Source of the DNA: Chrysomallon squamiferum | Taxonomy: Eukaryota > Mollusca > Gastropoda > Neomphalida > Peltospiridae | Assembly: GCA_012295275.1 (NCBI GenBank) | Contig: CM022677.1 | Coordinates: forward strand, 5,271,597-5,335,596 | DNA: 64,000 nt | Direction: 5' to 3' | Translations under genes and position numbers: made by a program | Notes under the pieces: model-generated | Told to the model about the DNA's origin: nothing | The model's input: the letters and a program-made list of their open reading frames with translations, nothing else | Databases searched by the model: none | Shown here: in pieces, positions 34,834 through 47,648 of the stretch | How positions within the stretch are numbered: the stretch's first letter is position 1 | How the letters are laid out: the number at the start of each line of letters is the position of its first letter

Positions 34834-36038
34834 TAGTGGTAATATAGGCAATATAGATGAACATTATTAATTAATTAATGTATTCATTTATCATCATCAT
34901 CATCTTCATTATTATTATTATTATTATAATTATTATGCTATAACATGAACAGAAGTTTAAATGTTTAACAACAAATGTAAAGAAAGCAAACAAAGGGTTG
35001 AGAAATGAAAAATGATCAGTTAATTTTAACTGAATTCTTTCAGTGGCTGTTTTCATTTGTCACCAGTAATCTATGTTTAATTACAACGGGAAGGTCTACG
35101 TTGTTCAAGGCCACCGAGACACGTCCTGTCCGTCTCTTTACAATAATCTCTTACGTCTACAAATCGTGCTGGGGATGAGTATTGAAATTACTTCTTAATT
35201 TTATTACACTGTACAAAAGAATGTGGTGAAAATTACACCTGATGTTCATCACACTCAGAGACACACACAGATACAGAGACCAGGATGAATTACATTTAGT
35301 TGTAAACTGACGGACATGCTGGATGCAGGGAAAGGAATCAGAGATGATTTGATGCATTTTTGTTCAACGGATAGATAAACCAACAAGAGATTATAGACTA
35401 ATAGAAAGGTAGATATGTATGTGGATAGATAGATAGATAGATATAGAATAAAAAATGTTGATATGACCGTGTCATAGTTTGTATTCAATTAATACAAAAT
35501 GTATCAGTCTAACCACGCGCCCACTCAACTTTTCCTTTACATCTCAAACAGTTTTAGACAACATTATTGATCTGTACCTTTCTGTATATTCTTACCTTCT
35601 ACTAAAAGCAGAAAACGTTATCAGGTGCAACATTAATTTCATAAATTATATTACACTACAGATTAAAATGATATTTTCAAGTAAGAACATAGATTATACA
35701 GAATGCCTGTATTTTGGGAAATTTAGAGCGTACTTTCAGTTTATTTTAATTTTATTATTATTATTATTATTTATAAGAAAATAGAAGAAAACTTAAATGA
35801 TATTCCATTATGAATACAAAGCTGTCACGTGTATTTTGTATAACGAGAGCAGTTCACACTATAAATCATAAAACATCCCGTAATTATAAATAAGGTGATA
35901 TTTTTAATTAAGGATGCCGATATTTTCACTAATAAATTATACAAACATTACAAAATTATAAAATGAGGTGTCAGTTTTACTTAAGGATAACGCTATTTGC
36001 ACTGTTCATTTTACCACTGAGTTACAAAAATAAATTTT
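34061..36038. other. No recognised gene; CA and (TA)n microsatellites
   Basis: The stretch holds a (CA)n at 34141-34172 and one of the longest (TA)n tracts in the window at about 34751-34831 (near 40 units). Short GATA and ATT runs also occur. Open frames of 60-100 codons occur but have no family resemblance and no flanking splice signals that I could support. Confidence 0.5.
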
Positions 36039-36238
36039 NNNNNNNNNNNNNNNNNNNNNNNNNNNNNNNNNNNNNNNNNNNNNNNNNNNNNNNNNNNNNN
36101 NNNNNNNNNNNNNNNNNNNNNNNNNNNNNNNNNNNNNNNNNNNNNNNNNNNNNNNNNNNNNNNNNNNNNNNNNNNNNNNNNNNNNNNNNNNNNNNNNNNN
36201 NNNNNNNNNNNNNNNNNNNNNNNNNNNNNNNNNNNNNN
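36039..36238. other. Assembly gap (200 N)
   Basis: Exactly 200 unknown bases abut the 68-bp satellite that follows. The array probably extends into the gap and may have caused it. Confidence 0.99.
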
Positions 36239-37125
36239 AATGTAACAAAGGGGACATAACTCTATATAGGAATATGTTCGTTTTAACCTGAATAATCAAG
36301 GAGAAAAATGTAACAAAGGGGAGATCACTATATATAGGAATATGTTCGTTTTAACCTGAATAAGCACGGAGAAAAATGTAACAAAGGGGACATAACTCTA
36401 TATAGGAATATGTTCGTTTTAACCTGAATAATCAAGGAGAAAAATGTAACAAAGGGGACATAACCATATATAGGAATATGTTCGTTTTAACCTGAATAAT
36501 CAAGGAGAAAAATCTAACAAAGGGGACATAACTCTATATAGGAATATATTCGTTTTAACCTGAATAATCAAGGAGAAAAATGTAAGAGGGGACATAACTC
36601 TATATAAGAATATGTTCGTTTTAACCTGAATAATCAAGGAGAAAAATCTAACAAGGGGACATAACTCTATATAAGAATATGTTCGTTTTAACCTGAATAA
36701 TCAAGGAGAAAAATCTAACAAAGGGGACATAACTCTATATAGGAATATGTTCGTTTTAACCTGAATAATCAAGGAGAAAAATGTACTAAAGGGGAGATAC
36801 CTCTATCCGAGAGGTTATTCGTTTTCATATTAAAGGGAGATAAATCTATATAGGAATATGTTCGTTTTAACCTGAATAATCAAGGAGAAAAATGTAACAA
36901 AGGGGACTTAACTCTGTCCGAGAGGTTATTCGTTTTCATGTTAAAGGGAGATAACTGAATAAGAATATGTTCGTTTTAACCTGATTATAGGGAGATAATT
37001 CTATATAGGAATATGTTCGTTTTAACCTGAATAATCAAGGAGGAAAATGCAACAAAGGGGACATAACTCTATCCGAGAGGTTATTCGTTTTCATGTTAAG
37101 GGAGATAACTCTATATATCAATATA
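36239..37125. repeat. ~68-bp satellite with GGGGACATAACTCTA core
   Basis: Units start AATGTAACAAAGGGGACATA then ACTCTATATAGGAATATGTT, CGTTTTAACCTGAATAATCA and AGGAGAAA, repeated about eight times with spacing of 62-68 bp. From about 36780 a second unit type is interspersed (CTCTATCCGAGAGGTTATTC, GTTTTCATGTTAAAGGGAGA). The GGG(G)ACATAACTC and GGGAGATAACT phrases are the molluscan-style motif. There is no coding potential. Confidence 0.95.
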
Positions 37126-38046
37126 TTCGCTTGTGATGAATGTTCAGGTATATTTTCAACCAATGGAATCCAATAATTTAATTGAATTTAATTAGTGCAC
37201 ACTGCTTAATCATTTGATAAGCATTTTAAATAATGAATGCTTTTTACATTAAAATTATAGATCAGATGGAAATATTTATAGGATATTATTTTTTTGTTAT
37301 ATTAATATATCAATATCTAAAAGGTAAATAACATCATTTATTAATAATAATAATTCAATGTTGAAAATATCTAATTTGTTGAAATCTAAAATTTTTAAAA
37401 AGAAATTTATATTTTGATATAACTCTGAACTTGAAATATGATAAGGATAGTGAGAACTTAAAAATACAAGAATTGTTTCCTACATTATGCTTTTGTCCGA
37501 TGGTAAAAGGAGAAAGAAATGAATATTTGTTATATTAAATATAATAAACAATAAAATATTTCTTAATAATAGTTACCAGCGAATATATTCACAAATAGTT
37601 ATTTTCCTTTAATATGAAAACGAATACTTTCTCGGATGGAGTTATCTCCCCTTTCTTACATTAAAAAAGGGTTCATCAGAATTACTTGATATGAATCAAT
37701 TTGTGGAAATATGTGAATAGAAGATTCATCAAAGTTTGTGAAAATATTTAATGTAATAAAAATATGTATTCATTCATTATGCCACTATTTGTTATTTTTC
37801 GTTTAATATTATTATCAAAATTATCAAACAATTATTCTAAAATTTAATTTCATATCATTTCTTTAGCACTTAACTAAATGAATTAAATGAAACATAAATC
37901 TAAATTACAAAATACATCATTATTTGTTATTTTATTTCCTTTTTCAAAATTTGTTTTGTTGTTGTTAACCATTATCATCGTTATATTCAAGTGATTTCCC
38001 TTAGACTACTTTGTCTATGAAATTGACTAATTATTATTATTATTAT

Positions 38047-38084
<38 letters not shown>

Positions 38085-38690
38085 CTAGCAGTATTAGTAT
38101 CTCTGTGCATTCTTAGTTTATTTCATATATTTAAAATGTTTCTTTACTAAAAACTTAATATTTATTCATTCATACTATTCAGAATAAAAATAAGAATTTA
38201 AATTTATTACGACATTCCATTTTGATACGTGAAAATTTGTATATATTATTTATTATAATTAGAGAAAGAGAGATTTGGGTTTCACTATGACTAAGATTGT
38301 ACGTTTTCATGAAAATTTCATTTCACTGTAAAAATGTAGCATAAAAATTTCAATTACATGTAAATACTGTTTTTCTGCCATTTCATACTGACACATTTAA
38401 ATTCCACAGACATAATGATTTCTAGAGCGCGGAATGTAACATCAATTCAGGTGTTTAAAAGTGTAATTAAGTGTGTGTGTGTGTGTGTGATCTTTCTTTC
38501 ATTTTTGTTTGTTTTTATTTTTGTTGTTGATACTATTGCTAAAACTGTTATTTTTTTTACTGTGGTACATAATTATTGCTATTTTTATTATTGTTATTAT
38601 TGCTAATATTGGTGTTATAGCTATTGCTTTTGCTGTTGGTTAATTTTGCTTTAGGCAGAATTGATAAGTTTGTGTGGAGAGAAGAAAGCG
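37126..38690. other. AT-rich sequence, no gene recognised
   Basis: Apart from the inverted satellite unit at 37605 and an (AGT)n tract at 38047-38085, I see nothing of note. A GT microsatellite lies near 38471. Confidence 0.5.
37605..37668 (-). repeat. Inverted copy of the satellite B-type unit
   Basis: CTTTAATATGAAAACGAATA then CTTTCTCGGATGGAGTTATC and TCCCCTTTCTTACA is the reverse complement, with few changes, of the B-type unit at about 36785-36840. Together they bracket roughly 770 bp. Confidence 0.8.
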
Positions 38691-39590
38691 AGTTACAGAG
38701 AGAGTAAGAGAGAAAAACACACGGAGAGAGATACAGACAGACAGACAGATAGACAGAGAGGGAGACAGAGATACAGATAGTGTCAGAGAGACAGAGAGAA
38801 AAAGTGAGTCAGAGAGACATAGACAGTCAGAGAGACAAAGAGAGAAAGACAGTGAGATAAAGAGAGAAAGACAGTGAGATAAAGAGAGACAGATAGGGAC
38901 TGAGACAGAGGGAGAAAGAGAGGGACATGGGGAGACAGAGAGAGATAGAGACAGGGAGAGAGACAGAGAGAGACAGAAATACCGAGAGTCAGAGAGAGAA
39001 AGAGAGATAAAGAGATATAGCAGAGAGAAAAAGAGAGATTCAGAGACAGATAGAGACAGAGAGAGAAAGAGAGATTCTGAGAGACACAGAGACTGAGGGA
39101 GAAAGAGAGATTCAGCGAGAGACAGAGAGATATAGACAGAGACCGAGCCAGAGAGTGGAAGAGAGAGACAGAGATAGACAGAGAGAGAAAGAGAGACAGT
39201 GATAGAGGGAAAGAGACAGAGAGAGCAAGTCAGACAGAGAGATAGACACAGAGACTGAGAGAGTCACACAGAGAGACAGAGATAGACAGACAGAGAGAGA
39301 AAAGAGAGAGACAGTGATAGAGGGAAAGAGAGACAGAGAGAGCAAGTCAGAGAGACAGACACAGAGGCTGAGAGAGTCGCACAGAGTCAGAGATAGAGAG
39401 AGAAAGAGAGAAAAGAGAAAGTGATAGAGTAAGTAAGAGACAGAGAGAAAGAGAGACAGAGAGAGTTGCACAGAGAGACAGAGATAGAGTTGCACAGTCA
39501 GAGATAGACAGAGAGAGAAAGAGAGACAGAGATAGAGAGAGAAAGAGAGAAAAGAGAAAGAGATAGAGAGTGAGAGAAAGAGACTAACCA
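38690..39590. repeat. GA-rich polypurine tract (~900 bp)
   Basis: Almost continuous GAGAGA, GACAGAGA and GAGAAAGAGA phrases on the plus strand, with very few pyrimidines other than the C of ACAG and occasional T. The long SLSLSLC minus-strand open frame is an artefact. Confidence 0.95.
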
Positions 39591-40203
39591 TTAAGAAAAT
39601 ACTAATCATTAACCAAATATTAACCTTTTAAAAATACTAACCATTACTAACATCCCGTATGTGTACTAAACCTCACCGTGGTGTATGTTTGGCAACATTT
39701 CCAAAGGGAATGGCTAATTAGTACATTAATATAATAACATTATTTTGGTTAGATAGATAGACAGATAGATAGATTATGATAGATAAATAGAAATACCTAC
39801 ATACAGATATAGTTACTGAAGATAGATGAACAGATGGATACATAGGGTATTGCTACTTTTTCTAATTTTGAATACAGTGTCATTACTTTGAAAGCTCTTT
39901 CTATATACAGACAGACAGGTCAACAGAGCACAGACAGAAGTGTATGTACTTAAGAATAAGTATGAAATATAAATATTTCCCTCTGGCTTTCACTGTCCAA
40001 ATTACTCATCCTTACTTACCTGCATGTTTCTATCTATCTATCTGTCTATCTATATATTTGTTTTATTTCATCATCAATTTCTCTGTCTATTTTTCTATCT
40101 ATGTATCTGTCTGTTTGTTGATCAACCTGTGGTGTAGCTTAATCTTATTACCTGTCTAGCTAACCATTCATTCATCACTATATCCATTTACCTATATATA
40201 TAT

Positions 40204-40333
40204 GGAAAAATAATGATTATTTCTGTTACATTTTATTATTGTATCTACAGGAAAGACAAGATTCTGGAATCAGCTTCAGTTACAAGAATAGGGAGAAAAA
40301 TTTAAACAGATGAGGTGTCTACTGATATGGAAC
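40204..40333 (+). repeat. Left arm of a ~130-bp inverted repeat
   Basis: Starting GAAAAATAATGATTATTTC and including TTGTATCTACAGGAAAGACA and AGATTCTGGAATCAGCTTCA, this arm matches the reverse complement of 42497-42622 with about ten differences. Confidence 0.9.
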
Positions 40334-41697
40334 AATTATTATTCACAAAAGGTGGATTTTTCTTTCCAAAGCAGTTTCCTAACCTATCAATCTATTTTTC
40401 AAGCGATCAATACGTCTAACTATCTCTACATCAAGCTATCTTACCCTCTTGGTTACAAATAGCACAGTCTATTTTGCACACACACACACACACACACACA
40501 TTTACGTATACACTCTCTCTATTTATATCATATTTAATTATTTAAATACATTCTTTTTATATATTTATCTATCTATAAATATATTTATTTATCTATCTAT
40601 TTATCCCATATACATAAGCAACAGACTCAGTCTTTCTTACAAGATGCAGTATATACTCATGCCTCCTTGCATCTATCTAGCTTTCTTCTGTCTATCAATT
40701 TACCTCTCTATCCACCTTTTTACACATGAACACACATGCACACACACACACACACACACACATATATACTAATCATCTTTCAACACACAAATAAATTATC
40801 ATTACTATACACGTTATGTATGTGTGTGTATACATCTATATATATATACATACACACATATATATACACACACATCCCATTTCTTAACACACGTCTATCT
40901 ATATGTCTGTCAGTCTGTCTACAAATCAATCTACCAAACTAGTAACATACCTACATATCAGTTTATCTCTCTAGCTTATATGTCCATTTTTCAATAACCA
41001 TCCATCAATAATATGTCCAGCTCCCTGAATATCTAACTATATACTACTTCAAACCTCGCTATCTTGCCGAATGTCTATGTAATCTATCTGTATTTATTTT
41101 TGTGTGTGTATTTATACAGAGATAAATAGTTACATCTTTCTGTATTTATATCTTTTATCTATCTATATAATCTATATCTATATCTATATCTATTATCTAT
41201 ATAATCTATCTGTATTTATCTCTGTATATCTATCTGTATAATCTATCTGTATAATCTATCTGTATTTATCTCTGTGTGTGTATTTATATATATATATATA
41301 TATATAAAATCTATTTGTATTTATTTCTATATATCTATATATATAATCTATCTGTATTTAACTCTGGATATCTAACTCGATCCAAACACAGATCCAATCC
41401 TTTCTGTTTTCTGTCTGCCTCTGTGTGTATTTATCTATGTACATATACATGATCATATCCACTTTACCATCATATATGCTTACACCTATCTATTTATCCA
41501 TCCATCGACCTCTAAGGAAATGCCTCCCTATATATATTTCTCTATCCATCAACAACAATCCCTTGAATCAGATATTCATCTTCCTGACTATTTCCCTAAA
41601 TTATTGTAGCTACTTTTTATATCTATCTTTCTGTGTTACTGTCCATTTATAACTCTCATTCACAATTCCCTTATTTAGCAATCCTTATCAATCACTG

Positions 41698-41753
<56 letters not shown>

Positions 41754-42496
41754 ACACACGCACTTTCTATGTCACCTATCTATATGTATCTCTATATGTA
41801 TATCTATGTACACAATTTCTCATTCTATCTACATAATCAACCTACCTAACAGTTTATATATCAATAACATATATCAGTCATTTAAACATCTTCTTGTCTA
41901 CATACCTTCAAACCTCCCTATAGTTCTGTATGTTTGCACACATATTTACTCAATATATTCATTCTTCAAAAAAGACAAGCAACTTTTCCTTCTATATACT
42001 ATTCTCTGCTCCAGCTTACATACCTACACCTGTAGCTATATATATATATATATTCAGTCTTCCACATTACCATCATACCTGCCTACACCTATCTGTCTGT
42101 CTGCTACATAACTATCTACATATATCTACATATTAACCTACTGAACTACTGACCTACATACCTATTTGTTTATTATCCACATTACAACAGATCAATAACC
42201 ATCCATCAATCATATATCTAATTCCCTGTCAAACTACCTACATACATAACAATTATGCCTAGATAGCTACATTACAACCTGTGTATTTTACTGTATGTCT
42301 ACACTCTCAGCCTGGCACACAAACACACATGACAGAAAGAAGAAAACACAGAATAGATAGATAGGCACTGACATGTTTAACAATCTGCCTAAATTCATCT
42401 ACATCTATCAATTTACTTGCTAACTTCTACTGATCTAACTGTCTCTCAGTCTGTCAATAATATCTCCCTCTTTTCTTTCTATGTATCTCTTTACCA
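40334..42496. repeat. TATC/CA microsatellite cluster between inverted arms
   Basis: About 2.2 kb of pyrimidine-rich plus-strand sequence with TATCTATC and TGTATAATCTATC phrases and three CA tracts (40476-40500, 40738-40762, 41700-41762). Open frames rich in Y, I, L, S and H/T repeats are artefacts. Confidence 0.85.
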
Positions 42497-42622
42497 GTTA
42501 TCAGTAGATACCTCATCTGTTTAAAATCTTCTCCCTATTCTTGTAACTGAAGCTGATTCCAGAATCTTGTCTTTCCTGTAGATACAATAATAAAATGTAA
42601 TAGAAATACTAATTATTTTTCC
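42497..42622 (-). repeat. Right arm of a ~130-bp inverted repeat
   Basis: TTGTAACTGAAGCTGATTCC then AGAATCTTGTCTTTCCTGTA and GATACAATAATAAAATGTAA is the reverse complement of the left arm at 40204-40333. I see no target-site duplication at either outer edge. Confidence 0.9.
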
Positions 42623-44400
42623 ATTGTGTTTAACTGTCTGTAATGTTAGAAAGAAATTATTATAAATAAACATCATCTGTCTCTTATTGTAATAGATTTT
42701 AATAATAAATCACAAATAATTTAAACAAAAAATATATATCTATGAAAAAGTATCACTACAAATTTTACATTCTGGTCAATTTAAAAAGAAAAATTGTCTT
42801 TTATAACTAAATTCATAAACATATGTGAAAATATTTCTTTATGAAAGATTCTATACATCTAATTTTAGATCTGATTAAAAATATAAGTTAATAATACAAC
42901 AATACATTTATCCAAAATAATAATCTTTTAATCCCAAAGATCAAGAGAATTCCAATTAATTACAAATATTTAACATTTTAAAATGTGATGATATAATTAA
43001 TTTAAATCATAAAAAAGTCCTTTATACCTTCAGATCTTTTTGTTATATTTAAGAAAAATTATTTATATATATTTTTATAACATTAAATTACAGCTGAATA
43101 AATTCTTAAAAAATAAACATTATCTGTGAATATCATTCAGGTCATCAGCTAGTTTATGTATATTATTCTAACACAAAACTGCAGTGATTAAAATGCTGAA
43201 GTGTTATCTTGATCTGAACTGAACTTTTATCACCTACAAATCTGTTTATTAAAGTTAACAGATTTGAATCCTGAACGAGGAAGTGATCCAGGTGATAAAA
43301 AAAAAAAGAATAAATGAACAAAATAATGCAGATACTGCAACAGTAACACTGAAACTAATAAACTGTTTCATATATGAGTCACTTGTTTCTTACTATTTGG
43401 TCACAATCAGGCAATTTTGTGGATTTTGTACATTCCCCTTTTTTTAGACAAATTCATCTAAATAAACAAATATAGAAAGAAAAATTAATAAAATAAAAAT
43501 AAATTAACAATAAATAAAAAATAAGCATCAAGTTTATCATTCTAAATCTTAATATAAATTATTTAAATGATAATTTTTTTTACCTATTTCAGGCTAGGAG
43601 CATTTGATTAATTTGCACAATAAAATCTTTGGGAAGAAAAATTTGAGTCACATTGCTGGGTGCACTGCCTAGTTTGAGTAAATAAATAAATAAATAAAAT
43701 ACTGCTACTATTACATTTACTGCAACACAACTTGCTACTTTTATTACCATCATTACTGTAACTAATATTTACTATTATTCCTTATTCAACTAGAGTTACT
43801 GTTATTGAAGTAATACTCCTATTACTAAAATTACTATCCATTAATAATAAAAAGTGATATTTGTGCTCTCTTCATTATTAGTCCTATGCCTTTATTTCTT
43901 TAAACTAATATTATTATAATTACTACAACAACAACAACAATTATGACTACTATTACTACTACTCTTCTTGTTACATTTATCATAACAATTTCTCTGAAAA
44001 CAACTACTATTAGTACTGCTACTACTACCATTACAACCAGTAATTTGACTACAAACATTTTTTTTAATCACCATGAGTCTCACAAGATACATTACTATTA
44101 CACAGCTATGGACATCAGCTAAAACATCACCAAAATTTTACAACATTACTACATTACTACAACAAGTAGTTTATTATTAATACTGCTACAAGAATTAATG
44201 CTGTAACAACTATATTACTACAACAATGGCAATGAATAATACTACTACTATAACAACAACCTCTATAGATCCTCCTGTTCTGCCATATTCTTTGATGACA
44301 TTTCTACCCTGTGGTGAGTGACTCACTAAATTAGCTCTTCTTGTGTACAGAGCAGTTTCTGAAAAACAGCAGTAATTTATTTATTTATCTTTATAGTTAT
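42623..44400. other. AT-rich, then degenerate ACT-rich sequence; no gene
   Basis: From 43690 to 44280 the sequence is an impure ACT/ACA trinucleotide-like stretch. Serine-rich and cysteine-rich open frames there are artefacts. I see no splice-bordered exons. Confidence 0.5.
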
Positions 44401-44469
44401 ATATGTATCTGGTATCTATAAGAGAGAGAGAGAGAGAAAAGAGACAGACAGAGTGAGAGTGAGAGTGAG

Positions 44470-45415
44470 AGAGAGGTTTAGAATAATTCCATTGGCAGCA
44501 AACTTTATCCTCAGTGCTTCACTAACCAACATCAGCACATCAGTTAGAGCTGTATCTGCATTCTGGAAATAAAAATATACAAATAAACTAATAAAAATAA
44601 TAAACTGTTAAAAATATATAACTAATGTTTCTGTTATTATTTAAAATGTACTGTTATCAGTTACTGGATTATTTCAGACACAAAGGGGTGTGGAATAGTT
44701 TTGATATATTTTGTATAATCATTATAATGATAATAATTTAAATAATTAACAAAACAATAGCAAACAAATGATTATTATTATGCTATTTTACAATCAGTAA
44801 AGAGTTGTTACTATAAAACTTATTTTATTTGCTAAGAAATAAAAATAAGATAAAAAACTTGCAACTTGGAATTGTGTTGTCTGAATCAGGTACAGGACTA
44901 GCTTGGTCCTTCGAACTGTCAATGTGGTGAGACATCACTCTCATGAATGCTGCCTTCCTGAGTCTCATCTTGTTCTGCTGCAGCTACAGCCTCTGTTTTC
45001 TTCTCTCTCTTTTCTTTATCTTCTCATCCAGCTTCATTCTCAGAGCGGCAAGCTCAACTTCCTGCTGCTCAACTTCCTGGCTGTTATTTTTGCCATCGTA
45101 GTCATCTGCCAAGTTGTTTTGTTTTGCAGTGTAGCAGATGAAGTGTTTTTACCAGCATCAGCTTGTTTTCATAAAAAAAACAGACTTCAGTGGCACTCTG
45201 CCCTTTCCTTCTTGTTCCTGACTATGCTGCATGTAAGCCATTGATATATCCGTATTATAGTATTCCAGCAGCACTTGCCCTCTACAGTGTGGTTCTGGTC
45301 AATGGTTGTGTAGCTGGATGAGAAATTTATAAAATATTTCACTCACATCTGAATTTTCACAGAAAAATTCTTTAAATTCATTTGGAACATTTTCTCAAAA
45401 ATAACCTGGAAAACA
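44470..45415 (-). pseudogene. Coiled-coil gene relic, copy 2
   Basis: This is the second copy of the relic at 27985-28927. The coiled-coil piece (about 45110-44920) is longer and cleaner here: NNLADDYDGKNNSQEVEQQE, then VELAALRMKLDEKIKKREKK and EQDETQEGSIHESDVS, followed by a stop caused by small indels. Upstream pieces include ENVPNEFKEFFCENSD before a GTGAGT donor and MAYMQHSQEQEGKGRVPLKS before a frame break. The exon after TTATTTCCAG near 44560 reads NADTALTDVLMLVSEAL and stays open, lacking the ~26-base insertion present in the other copy. The damage differs from copy 1, so the ancestor was probably intact. Confidence 0.5.
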
Positions 45416-45659
45416 TCAAAAATAAACAATTATTAGTAATGATATGAAAAATAAAATGGATAGTAATAATAAAGATTACAAAAATAATAATAATAAAAAT
45501 AAAACATAATAATAATAATAATAATAAATAGTAGTAATCATAATAAGAAGAAGATGAAAAAGAAGGACATACAACAAAACAAAACAAAATGTAAATAAAT
45601 AAATTAAAATTGACCATTAAGAAAAGAAGGGAAACAAAAAACAGGATAACAAATTATCT

Positions 45660-46031
45660 GTGTGTGTGTGTTTATGTGTGGTATATTATTATAACAAATA
45701 ATTTTATTAATAATTTACAGTGTCTACATATGAAATAACCTGGTTATGTATTTCCTAAATTTATTTCATCTTTATTTGTTTTTAATGTTAACATAGAGCT
45801 ATACAGGTATTTAGCTTAAATAACATGAAAATATTTAGGGCCCCACCCATTATAAACTTTAATTTGTATTAAAAAATCATTTAAATATTTTCATAGTTAT
45901 AGAACAAATCAGCAATTTAATCTAAATATTTAAAAATAATAAATCATAACTTACCTGACAGAAAACAACCTGTCAAACAAAATTAGCATATTTCCTTTTA
46001 ATAGTTTTACTAGTTTATTTCCAAAAAACCC

Positions 46032-46066
<35 letters not shown>

Positions 46067-47080
46067 TTCAAATTCTCTGTGCCTTGTTGTGTGGTGTTTC
46101 CTTTGATGTGTGCTACACAAGTAAATTTATTTTAAAACAAATTTAATTACTGGCTACTCAAAAATTGCCCCCGATAGGCTGATACATCATTTAGTAATTG
46201 GTAAAACAAAATTAAAGACTAAACATGATTTCTTCTTTATATGACGTTGTTTATGTTGTTCATATTAGTACAACCACTGGTTAATGTTATTATTAACAAT
46301 AAATACATAAATAAATAAATAAATATTCTTATAAGGTTATATTGTTCCCAATAATTAAATAAAACGAAAAAATCCAAACACATTAACATTTATAATAATA
46401 AATAGTAATACCTTTCTTCTTCACAAAATGAAATACTTAAGCAACTTTTATAATGCGATTACACCAATTCTGTAGAAAATTCTTCGAACATCAAATAAAA
46501 AAGTAAATCCGTAAAGACCGACAATCATCCCGCATTTTTCCCGCATATACAATCCCACAGAAAATAAATAAATAAATAAAAACAAAAATTAAATAATGTT
46601 TATAACAAATAAAATAAAATAAAGGAACATAACAATCTTTATTAAAATATATTTATTTATTTATATATATATTTTTTTTTTTGGTATCTTATTATTAGCC
46701 AATCGTTGACCGTAAACTTCAAATAAACGGTGTTTTTATTTTTTTTACCCTACTGTTTCTTTCTTTTTCTTATTTATATTAATGCACCAAATAAAATTAC
46801 AAAGCTTACAACGCACACTACAATAAGTTGCTTATTATTGTGCAGGAATTTACCAATGTTTGATCTACGTCTGAAAACATTGTCCGAAAAAAAATAATTA
46901 TTTTGCCTTTTATTAAATATTGCAATTAGTGTCCATCAAAAAAATATAATTAATATTTCTATTAATGAGGCTGTCATCGTTCCAGGATTGTTCTTAACAT
47001 TTATTATTCTTCTCTTTATTCGCTATTATTCTTCAAACATACTATTGTGATTTCTACTAATGTCGACGTCGTTCCAGGAT
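45660..47080. repeat. Module M, copy 4
   Basis: It matches 29170-30560 in order: TACAGTGTCTACATATGAAA, ATAGAGCTATACAGGTATTT, AGCCAATCGTTGACCGTAAA, ATTAATGCACCAAATAAAAT. An (AAT)n tract lies near 46033-46063. There is no coding signal. Confidence 0.7.
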
Positions 47081-47094
47081 TGTTCTTAACGTGT

Positions 47095-47648
47095 TGGTTA
47101 ATATCACACATCACTGCACAGTATTTGTTTACTTAATTTCTGCTAATATCACGTTACTGTACAGTATTTATTTACTTAATACTGCTAATATCACGTTACT
47201 GTACAGTAATTATTTACTTAATATCTGCTAATATCACGTTACTGTACAGTATTTATTTACTTAATACTGCTAATATCACGTTACTGTACAGTAATTATTT
47301 ACTTAATACTGCTAATATCACGTTACTGTACAGTATTTTTTTACTTATTACTGCTAATATCAAGTTACTGTACAGTATTTATTTACTTAATATCTGCTAA
47401 TATCACGTTACTGTACAGTATTTATTTACTTAATATCTGCTAATATCACGTTACTGTACCCTATTTATTTACTTAATATCTGCTAATATCAAGTTACTGT
47501 ACAGTATTTATTTACTTAATGTCTGCTAATATCAAGTTACTGTACAGTATTTATTTACTTAATATCTGCTAATATCAAGTTACTGTACAGTATTTATTTA
47601 CTTAATGTCTGCTAATATCACGTTACTGTACTGTATGTATTCACTTAA
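47095..47648. repeat. 42-bp satellite array, copy 3 (upstream of P4HA relic 3)
   Basis: Thirteen or so highly similar 42-43 bp units of AATATCACGTTACTGTACAG plus TATTTATTTACTTAATACTG and CT (or TATCTGCT). Nearly every unit keeps the perfect palindrome TACTGTACAGTA. A sub-variant reads TATCAAGTTACTG. This array is the longest and most homogeneous of the three. Confidence 0.97.

Noticed and set aside
39112-39609. 165-codon SLSLSL-rich open frame on the minus strand
   Set aside because: It is an artefact of the GA-rich polypurine tract.
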